Source: Gilliamella bombi (lineage in GTDB: Bacteria; Pseudomonadota; Gammaproteobacteria; Enterobacterales; Orbaceae). Taken from it: a DNA stretch of 42,847 nucleotides. The notes beneath the pieces are model-generated. The model was not told the DNA's origin and searched no databases. It worked only from the letters and a program-made list of their open reading frames with translations. The stretch is from positions 1-42,847 of the forward strand of contig NZ_FMWS01000025.1 of the NCBI RefSeq assembly GCF_900103255.1, written 5' to 3'. This document shows, piece by piece, positions 18,048-26,258 of this stretch (positions are counted from its first letter, which is position 1; each line of letters starts with the position of its first letter). Made by a program: the position numbers and the translations under genes.

Positions 18048-18174
18048 ATTTCACATTCTATCTTTTTTATTGTTCCAGTTTTTCATTTATCATAAGCATA
18101 AAATAAAAAGTGAGGTAGTGATCAAACTGTATTTTTGATAAATTAGATAATTTATCATTGTTCACTTTAACTCA

Positions 18175-18675
18175 ATGAAGACGCTCAGCCGAAAACTCGC
18201 TTTAACACTGTTAGCTATCGAAATGATTGCACAATCTTCAAAACAGGATATTGAGAATATTCTCTTTGCAAATTATCTTGATAAAGAAGGCCAACCTTTA
18301 GCATATAACAATATTTATGATGATGCCATTGAGCAATTTTTATTAGGCTATTTTGTTGGCATTAAATTGAAAGGCTATTCTAATCAATATCTAAAACAAT
18401 ATATTAGTGCTTTATACCGTGAACCTATTACCATTATAGGGGACGAAGATATCTTGCATGCATGCCCTTGTTGCCATTATTTAACCTTAACTCATCAAGG
18501 ACAATACGATGTTTGTCCATTATGCTATTGGGAAGATGACGGCACACAAAATAATGAACTAAACCATTATAGTGCAGTTAATCACTCAACATTAAGCAAA
18601 TATAAAGCAATATTCGACAAACAAAAAGCTACGTTAACAAATATTCCGTATAAATTAGCTAATAGACATTTATAA
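18175..18675 (+). CDS. CPCC-family cysteine-rich protein
   Basis: The C-terminal part of this 166-residue protein holds the family signature: CPCCHYLTLTHQGQYDVCPL, then CYWEDDGTQNN and an N-H-S-T-L-S segment. The CPCC and CPLC pairs would bind one zinc. The N-terminal 90 residues are helical. These proteins are common in toxin-immunity neighbourhoods but have no proven activity. No good Shine-Dalgarno sequence precedes the ATG. Confidence 0.75.
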   Translation: MKTLSRKLALTLLAIEMIAQSSKQDIENILFANYLDKEGQPLAYNNIYDDAIEQFLLGYFVGIKLKGYSNQYLKQYISALYREPITIIGDEDILHACPCCHYLTLTHQGQYDVCPLCYWEDDGTQNNELNHYSAVNHSTLSKYKAIFDKQKATLTNIPYKLANRHL

Positions 18676-18753
18676 TACTTGCATCAAATCTAGGTTTGAT
18701 TATGCAATAAATTAACCACGCTTTTGGAGATTAACATATAAAAGAGTGCTTAG

Positions 18754-19188
18754 ATGACAAAAATATTAGCGTTATGGAATAAACAAACATTACCTATAAA
18801 AGACGGGATTTACTTTTCTACTGGTGAATCGATATCCCTTTCAACCCAGTTTTATCCCCAATTATTAATTAAAAAAGGGAAACCATTCAATCTTAATCTT
18901 TTTTTGGATAAAGATCCTGATAATATCACTAATATAGATATCACAAAAAAAATCACCATAACTAATGGTAATCAATGCTTTTTAGGTGAAGGAAGTTATG
19001 GTTCAGAAGGGTTTATTGCCTACTTAACGCCTAAAGATGATTTAAAATGGGTGATCTATTTCGAAACATCAAACCCATTCATTAATGCAACTGAATTGCC
19101 AAATCACTTTCTTATAGTGGAATCAAGTGCCGATTTCAAAATAGTGATTGAATTAAATAACCCAATAAATCTTATTTTAACTAAATAA
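18754..19188 (+). CDS. Hypothetical beta-rich protein
   Basis: This 144-residue protein starts MTKILALWNKQTLPIKDGIY. Strands such as LLIKKGKPFNLNLFLDKDPD and WVIYFETSNPF suggest a beta sandwich. No family is recognised and there is no signal peptide. It follows the CPCC gene by 78 bases on the same strand. Immunity function is suspected from context only. Confidence 0.5.
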   Translation: MTKILALWNKQTLPIKDGIYFSTGESISLSTQFYPQLLIKKGKPFNLNLFLDKDPDNITNIDITKKITITNGNQCFLGEGSYGSEGFIAYLTPKDDLKWVIYFETSNPFINATELPNHFLIVESSADFKIVIELNNPINLILTK

Positions 19189-19221
19189 GATTTATTATAT
19201 TGTTTTTACCCATACAAATAA

Positions 19222-19332
19222 CGCCAAATAACACATGAGGCTAAAATAAATGAGAAACCTGAAAAAGTAATATATGCTTTAACAAAGATATGGCATAATC
19301 ACCCAATATTCAAAAATCCAAAAGAAAAATAG
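19222..19332 (+). pseudogene. Orphan C-terminal fragment of a lost gene
   Basis: From the TAA at 19219 to the TAG at 19330 one frame reads like protein (RQITHEAKINEKPEKVIYAL, then TKIWHNHPIFKNPKEK) but has no start codon. It is followed by a short AAGCC/GGCTT hairpin (19340-19354) and an AT-rich tract. The His/Trp-containing tail could come from a toxin or an immunity gene; neither can be shown. The rest of 19189-19511 holds nothing else recognisable. Confidence 0.35.
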
Positions 19333-19511
19333 AAAACAAAAGCCTAGATGGCTTATTAATTTTTACAAAATGGTTAAACCACATAAAGCAATTTTAAGTA
19401 AATGCCTTATACATTATTATTTGCGAATTATTTTTATAATTTGATATTAACAATCTGGCAATTTCCTACATTTAATTTGATGATTTTATGGTATGTAAAG
19501 GAATATCTCTG

Positions 19512-19994
19512 ATGGAGAAAAACAAACAACAGGTTGTAGATTTATTAATATCTCATAGTCAAATTTTAGTCAGATCTAGACCATACAGTGAAGAATTATC
19601 GCAATGGGGTAAACAAAATATTGCACAAGGTGCAGTTATTCATAAGGATTATGTCATTTTTGACCCATTACCTGATGATGTTTTCGGTGCAAACGTTTTT
19701 TTAACCTTATCAGATAGTTTTACAATGGATAACCAAACCCAACGATGCATTGTTGTTCCCTTTTACACACATCCCAAAAATACGATTGAGGTTGCCTCTG
19801 CCACAGAAAAATTTACTATTAACCTACAATTAGATGCACCATTATATTCACTGTATTATGAAATCTGCGAAGGTGATGAAGTTTTTTATAAATTTACCTT
19901 TATACCTGCACTTGTACCAATCACAGCTCACTACATTATTGATGACCAATGGGGTGGCAAAAAAGGAAAAATACTCCAATCGGGTAAAGTATAA
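19512..19994 (+). CDS. ComJ-like protein, putative nuclease inhibitor
   Basis: This 160-residue protein resembles the competence protein ComJ: the N-terminal LLISHSQILVRSRPYSEELS followed by WGKQNIAQGAVIHKDYVIFD, then CIVVPFYT and a C-terminal YSLYYEICEGDEVFYKFTFI then PA. In Bacillus subtilis ComJ inhibits the DNA-entry nuclease NucA. Among immunity genes, the likely role is protection from a NucA-like nuclease toxin, which is inference. The ATG at 19512 has AAGGA 9-10 bases before it; the ATG at 19488 has none. It is the last gene of the island. Confidence 0.6.
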   Translation: MEKNKQQVVDLLISHSQILVRSRPYSEELSQWGKQNIAQGAVIHKDYVIFDPLPDDVFGANVFLTLSDSFTMDNQTQRCIVVPFYTHPKNTIEVASATEKFTINLQLDAPLYSLYYEICEGDEVFYKFTFIPALVPITAHYIIDDQWGGKKGKILQSGKV

Positions 19995-20377
19995 CCATCT
20001 TCAACCTAATTAACACTAATCAAAGCATAAAAATAAACCAATAAGAACTAAATTGTTTTTGTCTGTGGTGGAAATGTTAAAAATCTTGTCAAAAACTTTC
20101 AGGTAACTATATGTTTAAGTAAAAAAAGCATTTAAATATAAACAGTATTCAAGTATAAAATTAAATTTTGTTGGTATTAAATTGTCGATATACCTTAACT
20201 ACTAATCAAAGGTCTCCAAACGTTATAAAAGATTATTACCTATTTTAATAAAACATTCAGGTAGACCATTGATTTCAGGTTAAACTAACGAAAATACTTA
20301 ATTAAAATAAACCAGTTACTCGATAATAATCTAATAATATTTTTCTCAAATTAATCGAGAATCAAAATTAAATATTA
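19995..20377. other. Intergenic gap between the immunity island and ribE
   Basis: No gene is visible on either strand. At 20256-20275 is TTCAGGTAGACCATTGATTT, which recurs with one change at 24664-24683. The segment 20340-20377 is AT-rich and includes a weak TTCTC/GAGAA hairpin that may end ribE transcripts. Confidence 0.4.
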
Positions 20378-20986
20378 TCAATTTTTTGCTGCCAATACCC
20401 GTTCAACTGTATCAACAATGGCTTGAGTTTGGGAATCAATTTCGATATTAACTTTATCTCCGACTTTTTTAGCGTCTAACGTGGTAATAGCTAACGTTTC
20501 AGGGATTAAATGAATAGCAAAACGATCTTCTTTTACCTGCCCAATTGTTAGGCTTGCACCATCAATGCCAATAAAGCCCTTATATAATACATATTTCATA
20601 AATTCTTTCGGCAATTGTAACGTCATCTCACAATTTGTGGCAGTTTTTTGAATATCAACAATAGTTGCAGTGCAAGATATATGCCCAGACATCACATGAC
20701 CACCAATTTCATCACCATATTTAGCGCTACGCTCAATATTCACAAAATCATCGATTTTTTTATCACCCAATGTCGTTAATGCAAGGGTTTCTTCCATAAT
20801 ATCAAACGACACGATATCTTTATCGACCCCCGTTACTGTTAAGCAACATCCATCATTGGCAATCGACGCCCCTATTTCAATTTTATTAGTTAATTGATGC
20901 GGTAATTTAACTTTATATGTTCTTAATTTATTTTGATCAACAATATCAATAATCTGACCAACGCCTTGAACAATGCCTGTAAACAT
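20378..20986 (-). CDS. ribE: Riboflavin synthase, alpha chain
   Basis: This enzyme (called ribC in E. coli) converts two 6,7-dimethyl-8-ribityllumazine molecules into riboflavin. The 202-residue sequence shows the internal duplication of the family: N-barrel MFTGIVQGVGQI with DGCCLTV, then GDEIGGHVMSGHI, and C-barrel YKGFIGIDGASLTIG. The length is normal. GAGGT lies 6 bases before the ATG. No FMN riboswitch is visible upstream. It is alone on this strand and divergent from crcB. Confidence 0.96.
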   Translation of the reverse strand: MFTGIVQGVGQIIDIVDQNKLRTYKVKLPHQLTNKIEIGASIANDGCCLTVTGVDKDIVSFDIMEETLALTTLGDKKIDDFVNIERSAKYGDEIGGHVMSGHISCTATIVDIQKTATNCEMTLQLPKEFMKYVLYKGFIGIDGASLTIGQVKEDRFAIHLIPETLAITTLDAKKVGDKVNIEIDSQTQAIVDTVERVLAAKN

Positions 20987-21151
20987 AGATATACCTCAAA
21001 TTTTCTTAATATTGAATATTCTATCTCAATCTGATTAGGATTTCCTATTTCTATTTTCTACTGGTATGATCGTTTTATATATTTTCCGATCACTTAGTAT
21101 CTATAGCGATAACAAATTCATATTTCAAAGTATAGTCAAGGATATATCATT

Positions 21152-21529
21152 ATGTTAAAACTGATTTTAGCCATTTCTGTCGGTTCAGTAGCGGGGGGAT
21201 TAATGCGTTGGTTCTTATCACTTAAACTCAATGTTATTGCTTTTACTATTCCACTAGGTACATTGCTATCTAATTTAGTTGCTGGCTATATTATTGGCTT
21301 TGCAATTGCCTTTTTTAATCACTCTAACCTTTCTGCTGAATGGCGGTTATTGGTAATAACAGGTTTTTGTGGTGGCTTATCAACTTTTTCAAGCTTTTCT
21401 GCCGAGGTGGTTAACTTTTTACAAGACGGTCGAATATATTGGGGTTTAGCAACAATATTGATTCATGTAATTGGTTCAGTTTTAATGACATATTTAGGTA
21501 TTTTATCGTATCAATATTTGCGTTCTTAA
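21152..21529 (+). CDS. crcB: Fluoride exporter CrcB/Fluc
   Basis: This 125-residue, four-helix membrane protein works as a dual-topology dimer exporting fluoride. Signatures are GGLMRWFLS in helix 1, PLGTLLSNLVAGYIIGF in helix 2 and GFCGGLSTFSSFSAE in helix 3, including the conserved Asn and the Phe-box residues. AAGGA lies 10 bases before the ATG. No fluoride riboswitch can be recognised in the 165-base divergent region. Confidence 0.95.
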   Translation: MLKLILAISVGSVAGGLMRWFLSLKLNVIAFTIPLGTLLSNLVAGYIIGFAIAFFNHSNLSAEWRLLVITGFCGGLSTFSSFSAEVVNFLQDGRIYWGLATILIHVIGSVLMTYLGILSYQYLRS

Positions 21530-21589
21530 AATAACTCAATTAATAAATCACATAAAAAATAATCATAAATAGAGTTTACAACCTTAAAA

Positions 21590-21624
21590 TACTGTATTAA
21601 TATACACTGTATAGAAAAACAGTA
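21590..21624 (+). promoter_or_regulatory. Overlapping LexA boxes controlling sulA
   Basis: CACTGTATAGAAAAACAGTA (21605-21624) has the CTG-N10-CAG core of the SOS box. A second near-match, TACTGTATTAATATACACTG (21590-21609), overlaps its left end. They end 11 bases before the sulA ATG, so LexA bound here would block transcription or initiation. The first box is strong; the second is probable. Confidence 0.8.
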
Positions 21625-21635
21625 CAGAGGTTATT

Positions 21636-22034
21636 ATGCTTATTGAACATTCTACACAACAACTTATGGCTATTAATTTTGAGTCCCCTTTTCAACAAGT
21701 ATTACAACAACAACGCCCTTTATTAAAATCACTTAATAAAGCTAAAAAATGGCAATTATGGCTTTCTGACCGACCAATGTTAAAACGTTCATGGGTTAAT
21801 ACTGCAGGGTTAGATAAACACAAAGTGATTCATCTAGCAAATTTAAATAATGAAGACCTAGTATCAACCATTGAAAAAGTCTTACAATACAAAACCTGTA
21901 GCTATATAGTTGCTTGTATCAATAACCTTAATGAACAAGACAAAGCACGTTTACAAAAAGCCGTATCATTAAGTGATACTTGTCTACTTTTAGTACACGA
22001 TGAGCAAAGTGAACAATCTATCCAATATCATTAA
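21636..22034 (+). CDS. sulA: SOS cell-division inhibitor SulA
   Basis: SulA binds FtsZ and stops septation during the SOS response. This 132-residue protein is shorter than the E. coli one (169) but carries the family core: KKWQLWLSDRPMLKRSWVNT, then AGLDKHKVIHLANLN and YIVACINNLNEQDKARL. AGAGG lies 5 bases before the ATG. The overlapping LexA boxes directly upstream support the call independently of the protein match. Confidence 0.8.
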   Translation: MLIEHSTQQLMAINFESPFQQVLQQQRPLLKSLNKAKKWQLWLSDRPMLKRSWVNTAGLDKHKVIHLANLNNEDLVSTIEKVLQYKTCSYIVACINNLNEQDKARLQKAVSLSDTCLLLVHDEQSEQSIQYH

Positions 22035-22157
22035 AAACAAACATATTATTTAAATAAAAGCATATTTTTTAATTTTAGAAAGCAAATCTAAAATGTTTAA
22101 TAAACTAATATACCACTATAAAAATTAAGTTAAGTATTTGATGTATAAAAAATCAGG

Positions 22158-22188
22158 GCTGAGCATTTAGCAATGTTCAGCTTTTTTT
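22158..22188 (+). terminator. Terminator downstream of sulA
   Basis: GCTGAGCATT (22158-22167) pairs with AATGTTCAGC (22172-22181), with one G-U pair, followed by seven T. It lies about 120 bases after the sulA stop. Confidence 0.85.
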
Positions 22189-22210
22189 GATAGTTGTTAA
22201 TAATAGTAAT

Positions 22211-22400
22211 TTATAATAGCAATTGACACAGTTTTTTTCGAGAAACCTTTCCAATCGCCGTCATGGGTAATTAATCTACAATAACGATTTTTTTGGCAAA
22301 TAGAATTTACTTAGTAATTAAAATTTTTTGCCTTGCTACTACAATCAGCCATTTTAAAGTATTCTGTTGTACTACGCCTAAAACGGTTATTTTCCAAAGA
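22211..22400 (-). pseudogene. Remnant of an AMP-forming acyl/aryl ligase C terminus
   Basis: Read leftwards, one frame gives KIVIVD, a stop, then LPMTAIGKVSRKKLCQLLL and a stop at 22211-22213. LPMTxxGKVxRKxL is the A10-like motif with the catalytic lysine that ends AMP-binding synthetases. Upstream in the same frame, VLGVVQQNTLKWLIVVARQ and a further stop fit the decayed C-terminal subdomain. Only this tail survives; the original substrate cannot be told. The remainder of 22401-22559 shows nothing recognisable. Confidence 0.65.
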
Positions 22401-22559
22401 TGTGTTACTTTAATTTGAGTTTGATACGTTAATAATAAGGTAGTTAATAAAGAATAATCAGACTATTTGCTTTCATAGTCCAATCTATGTTTTTAATTAA
22501 AATCAATGCGTTATAGATTGTATTCTTTTTTATTATTGTGGCTTTATTTTTCAAGAAAA

Positions 22560-22616
22560 GCGCTTTTATTATTTAATAACAGTCGTTTAATAACAACTGG
22601 TTAATAACAAAAGCGC
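22560..22616 (-). terminator. Long hairpin, probable terminator after the adhesin gene
   Basis: GCGCTTTTATTATT (22560-22573) and AATAACAAAAGCGC (22603-22616) pair with one mismatch. Leftwards the stem is followed by TTTTCTTG, rightwards by AAATTTTT. The loop contains two further GTTATTAA-type repeats on the minus strand. Confidence 0.55.
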
Positions 22617-22691
22617 AAATTTTTAAATCTTATTAGTCGGGGCGTTTTTTGGTTTTAAGTTATTAAAGCTTAAGGCCAACTGGTTTTGCCA

Positions 22692-22715
22692 GCCGATGCT
22701 CCATTGAGCAGCGGC
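22692..22715. other. GC-rich hairpin after the adhesin stop codon
   Basis: GCCGATGCTC pairs with GAGCAGCGGC around a CATT loop, with one A/G mismatch. It lies 70 bases after the adhesin stop and lacks a T tract. A comparable palindrome follows the second adhesin gene at 41727-41748, so it may protect the mRNA 3' end or mark a mobile unit. Confidence 0.4.
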
Positions 22716-22784
22716 TTAGTTCTTGGCTAGATTGTTCTTGATTAACGCCATAAATATCCCTGTGCTTTAAAACTGAACTAACCA

Positions 22785-24275
22785 CTAAAACGTGCAAATA
22801 GCAGAAGCATCATAAAACCCATAAGATCCAGTAACCGTGCCTTCGTATACAAGAAACGGATTACTTCCCATTATATCACTCGTCCAATGCGGGAATCCGA
22901 AATCAGCATCGGTATATCCACCAATCAGTGCGCCCCACTCGGTAAATAAACCAGCGCCTATTCGTCTCTGAGGATAATTACCTATTGATAAAGGAGTAGC
23001 GCCATTTATGTCTTCTACACATGGGAAACGATCATCTATACCACATTTCGCATTAGTTAAATCGCTTATCCGAGGCAGACGATAACCTATGCTATTACAC
23101 CAAGATTCTTGCTCAGAAAATGTCCCTAACTTGTTTCCTCGTGCAACAAACCACTGCTTTAACTTAAATCCATATTTCACTACTACATTACCACTACTAT
23201 CTCGACCCTCTAATTCAAATACCTGTGGTAAATTTGGCACGGCAATTAGACCTGGACTATCTGACTCTTTTTGACTATCACTTGCCGCTGGCCCTGTCAA
23301 CTTAACGCGCGTTACAACTTTTTCACCCCCCCCATTAGTAACCACTTCTTTCGTTACTGTCGCTGTGATCCCCCCGTGTGTAACTGGCGACCAAGTCAAC
23401 TGACTTTCATCTACTCCTCCTATGAGTAAATCAAAATATAAATTGTGCGCACCCGTGGTCGGGAAATTTAGGTTGTATAAATCAGGATTAGTTGATTGAA
23501 CGAAAAATCCGTTCCTATAATTCCATATGTCACCTAGACCATCCAGACCACCAACGAGATTTGGCTTTACAGAACAGATTTGAGGGACGGTATTTGGACT
23601 AATGTAATACGTTACTGTACCTCCTTCGAGTTTACTATAATATGGGTCACCATACATAGTAAATAAATAAACCTCTGGACTCTCTAATCTCACCGCATAA
23701 GGTGCATTACATATCGTTAACCTACTATTATTATTACGATCACTATTAATCCATCGACCATTTTTATCAAAGATAGACAGAAGGATACCCCCATTTGTCT
23801 CTATAGGATCTCCATCATCATCACGCAATTTACCTTGTGCCACCAAGTCATTCATATGGAAGTACTCACTTAATGGCGGAACTATTATATTAATATTACC
23901 CCAAGTATACTCTACAGGTACCTTAATTGGTGCTGCCGGTGATGAGGGATTATTTTGTGGTGTAAATGTTCGACCGTCTGATAACTTAATAGCTAATAAG
24001 CCATCTATATTAGTCTCTTTAGTGACACCATCATCAAGCGTTAAATAGGGTGCAGTGCCTTGAATGGTATTCGATGTAGTGGCCGATAATGCCTGCGATT
24101 CCAATGAATACGGCAGTAACAACAACGGCGCCAGTACCAATTGAATTTTTAAAAATGATTTTGTAGATAATTTCAGAGATATAAATAAGTTTTGAGCAAA
24201 CACTCGCCGAATAAAATTATTCGATAAATTTAAGACATAGGCTTGCCAAGTCTTGTGGCAAAAATGATATTGCAT
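22785..24275 (-). CDS. Secreted adhesin-like protein with Ig-like (DUF823-type) and lectin-like C-terminal domains
   Basis: This 496-residue protein starts with a long leader: about 40 charged and aromatic residues (HKTWQAYVLNLSNNFIRRVF) before a hydrophobic segment LVLAPLLLLPYSLESQALSA, like the extended signal peptides of type V proteins. An Ig-like module near residues 245-390 (FPTTGAHNLYFDLLIGGVDE, LTWSPVTHGGITATV) precedes a C-terminal module with ESWCNSIGYRLPRISDLTNA and RRIGAGLFTEWG, ending AICTF, as in intimin/invasin-type adhesins. No beta-barrel is encoded here, so anchoring is unclear. A paralog lies at the right end of the window. Confidence 0.6.
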   Translation of the reverse strand: MQYHFCHKTWQAYVLNLSNNFIRRVFAQNLFISLKLSTKSFLKIQLVLAPLLLLPYSLESQALSATTSNTIQGTAPYLTLDDGVTKETNIDGLLAIKLSDGRTFTPQNNPSSPAAPIKVPVEYTWGNINIIVPPLSEYFHMNDLVAQGKLRDDDGDPIETNGGILLSIFDKNGRWINSDRNNNSRLTICNAPYAVRLESPEVYLFTMYGDPYYSKLEGGTVTYYISPNTVPQICSVKPNLVGGLDGLGDIWNYRNGFFVQSTNPDLYNLNFPTTGAHNLYFDLLIGGVDESQLTWSPVTHGGITATVTKEVVTNGGGEKVVTRVKLTGPAASDSQKESDSPGLIAVPNLPQVFELEGRDSSGNVVVKYGFKLKQWFVARGNKLGTFSEQESWCNSIGYRLPRISDLTNAKCGIDDRFPCVEDINGATPLSIGNYPQRRIGAGLFTEWGALIGGYTDADFGFPHWTSDIMGSNPFLVYEGTVTGSYGFYDASAICTF

Positions 24276-24840
24276 TACGATTCATCCATCAAGTACATTG
24301 TTTTATTGTTATTGTTTTGTTTTATATTTATTAGCTTGTTAAATAAGCTTGTTTTCCTAAATCGATGGAAGTATAGCCGTTAAAAAAATAGTTGGCTAGT
24401 TCTTGAGCTTACTTTTTTGTAAAGAAATGTAAAGATAGAAATGATTCAGCTTTAGCAATAAGTCAATTTTTTAGCAAAATATAATGTTAAGTTTATAATA
24501 AATTAACTTTTTATTTTTAAAACTTAATATCACTACTAACCGCCAAAACACAAAACCGCCAGTTTGGCGTGTTAACCTAACTTAGTGATCATGCATTTTG
24601 ATGTTGTGATAAGACAAGCATATTAACCTTATGGCGCTATAAGTATGTTTTGTTCTAAAATCTTTCAGGTAGACTATTGATTTTATTGAAGTTTTTAAAT
24701 TTTATTTTTTAGCAAAATCAAACGTTTATTCAATTTAAACAAGTCAATGCTTTACCTTTCTATCTTCATCTTGCAAAATTCACTCATCTAGTTTACTTTA
24801 CTGATACACTGAAAATTAAATAAATGATTAGAGCGTAAAC
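24276..24840. other. Divergent intergenic region between the adhesin gene and asnA
   Basis: No gene is visible. It must hold the adhesin and asnA promoters. A CGCCA-GTT-TGGCG hairpin lies around 24557-24569, and TTCAGGTAGACTATTGATTT at 24664-24683 repeats a 20-mer found at 20256-20275. No AsnC gene or clear AsnC site was found. Confidence 0.4.
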
Positions 24841-25833
24841 ATGACGATATCATTTAAAGAGCAGCAACAGCAAATTAGTTTTGTTAAGCAATTTTTTGCT
24901 GAGCAACTTGCCGAGCGTTTATCACTTATCGAAGTGCAAGCTCCGTTACTAAGTAAAGTTGGCGATGGTATTCAAGATAACCTTTCAGGTACTGAGCACG
25001 CAGTGCAAGTTAAGGTAAAAGCAATACCTAATGCACAATATGAAGTGGTACATTCACTAGCTAAATGGAAACGTAAAATCTTGAGCGATCACCATTTCAA
25101 AGTTGGCGAAGGAATCTACACTAATATGAAAGCATTACGCCCAGACGAGGAGCAACTTTCGCCAATTCACTCAGTTTATGTTGATCAGTGGGATTGGGAA
25201 AAAGTAATTCGTCCAGAAGATCGCAATTTAACTTATCTAAAACAAGCGGTCGAAAATATTTATGCTGCCATTAAAGCGACCGAAAAAATTGTTTCACAAC
25301 AGTATCATCTTTCACAATTTTTACCCGAATCTATCACCTTTATCGATAGTGAGCAGTTATTAAAACGCTATCCAAATTTATCCCCAAAAGAGCGTGAAAA
25401 CGCAATAACTAAAGAGCTTGGAGCTGTGTTTTTAATTGGTATTGGCGGTAAATTATCAAATAATGAAAAGCACGATGCTCGTGCACCTGATTATGATGAC
25501 TGGAGCAGTGAAAACGATTTAGGATCTAATGGCTTAAATGGCGATATTTTAGTGTGGAATCCAATTTTGCATAGCGCATTGGAAATTTCATCAATGGGGA
25601 TTCGTGTCAATCCAGAAACGTTAAAACGTCAATTAAAACTAACAAATGACGAAGATCGTTTAGAGCTTGCTTGGCATAAAGCATTAATTAATGGCGATTT
25701 GTTGCAAACCATTGGTGGTGGAATTGGGCAATCGCGTTTGGTTATGTTGCTTTTACAACAAAAACACATTGGTCAAGTACAATCAAGTGTATGGGACGAA
25801 GAGGTTAAAGCAAATTATAGCCATTTGCTCTAG
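24841..25833 (+). CDS. asnA: Aspartate-ammonia ligase (asparagine synthetase A)
   Basis: This enzyme makes asparagine from aspartate, ammonia and ATP. At 330 residues it is the same length as E. coli AsnA and has its landmarks: [68 protein letters not shown] and the motif-3-like [15 protein letters not shown] of its class II tRNA-synthetase fold. AGAGCG lies 6 bases before the ATG. It stands alone with its own terminator. Confidence 0.98.
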   Translation: MTISFKEQQQQISFVKQFFAEQLAERLSLIEVQAPLLSKVGDGIQDNLSGTEHAVQVKVKAIPNAQYEVVHSLAKWKRKILSDHHFKVGEGIYTNMKALRPDEEQLSPIHSVYVDQWDWEKVIRPEDRNLTYLKQAVENIYAAIKATEKIVSQQYHLSQFLPESITFIDSEQLLKRYPNLSPKERENAITKELGAVFLIGIGGKLSNNEKHDARAPDYDDWSSENDLGSNGLNGDILVWNPILHSALEISSMGIRVNPETLKRQLKLTNDEDRLELAWHKALINGDLLQTIGGGIGQSRLVMLLLQQKHIGQVQSSVWDEEVKANYSHLL

Positions 25834-25849
25834 TCACAAACATATAAAT

Positions 25850-25872
25850 ATAGGGCATTACGCCCTATTTTT
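25850..25872 (+). terminator. Rho-independent terminator of asnA
   Basis: ATAGGGC (25850-25856) pairs with GCCCTAT (25862-25868) around ATTAC and runs into five T. It starts 16 bases after the asnA stop. Confidence 0.92.
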
Positions 25873-25904
25873 CTGCAAAAATTACATAATTAATTTTTAA
25901 CGGG

Positions 25905-26258
25905 TCATTTACCTTCGACTGGTGTTGATTCGGTTGGGGTGTTTATTGATGGTTCTGCTTTATCATTACGGCTTTCAGTTTCATCTTTTGTATTAGCTGG
26001 CTGAGTTTGTGTTTGCGTTGCTAAACCATCCAAACGAACATAAACAATACGTTGTTGACCACGATCGCATGAACCAACAATTTTACCTTCAATTTGTTGT
26101 TCTGATTTATCAGATGGTTCAAGTTTTAACTGAAATTGTGAAGGATCAACACCGTTGTTTTTGATTTTTTCAGCAATATTAGCACTAATTTCATCACAAT
26201 TTGAAGCTACAGCCAACATGGGTAAACTAAGTAAAAATATACCGATTAATTTTTTCAT
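25905..26258 (-). CDS. DUF1161 periplasmic protein
   Basis: This 117-residue protein has a signal peptide (MKKLIGIFLLSLPMLAVA, cleavage about residue 18) and a DUF1161 domain: NCDEISANIAEKIKNNGVD, then GKIVGSCDRGQQRIVYVRLD, with the two conserved cysteines that probably form a disulfide. The last 40 residues are a low-complexity Thr/Glu/Pro tail beyond the usual domain. AAGGG lies before the ATG. The function of the family is unknown. Confidence 0.8.
   Translation of the reverse strand: MKKLIGIFLLSLPMLAVASNCDEISANIAEKIKNNGVDPSQFQLKLEPSDKSEQQIEGKIVGSCDRGQQRIVYVRLDGLATQTQTQPANTKDETESRNDKAEPSINTPTESTPVEGK

Noticed and set aside
21000-21151. Fluoride riboswitch before crcB or FMN riboswitch before ribE
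   Set aside because: Neither conserved core could be recognised in the divergent region on either strand.
24541-24569. CGCCA/TGGCG hairpin upstream of asnA as a riboswitch or attenuator
   Set aside because: It lies about 270 bases before the start with no T tract, leader peptide or conserved aptamer.
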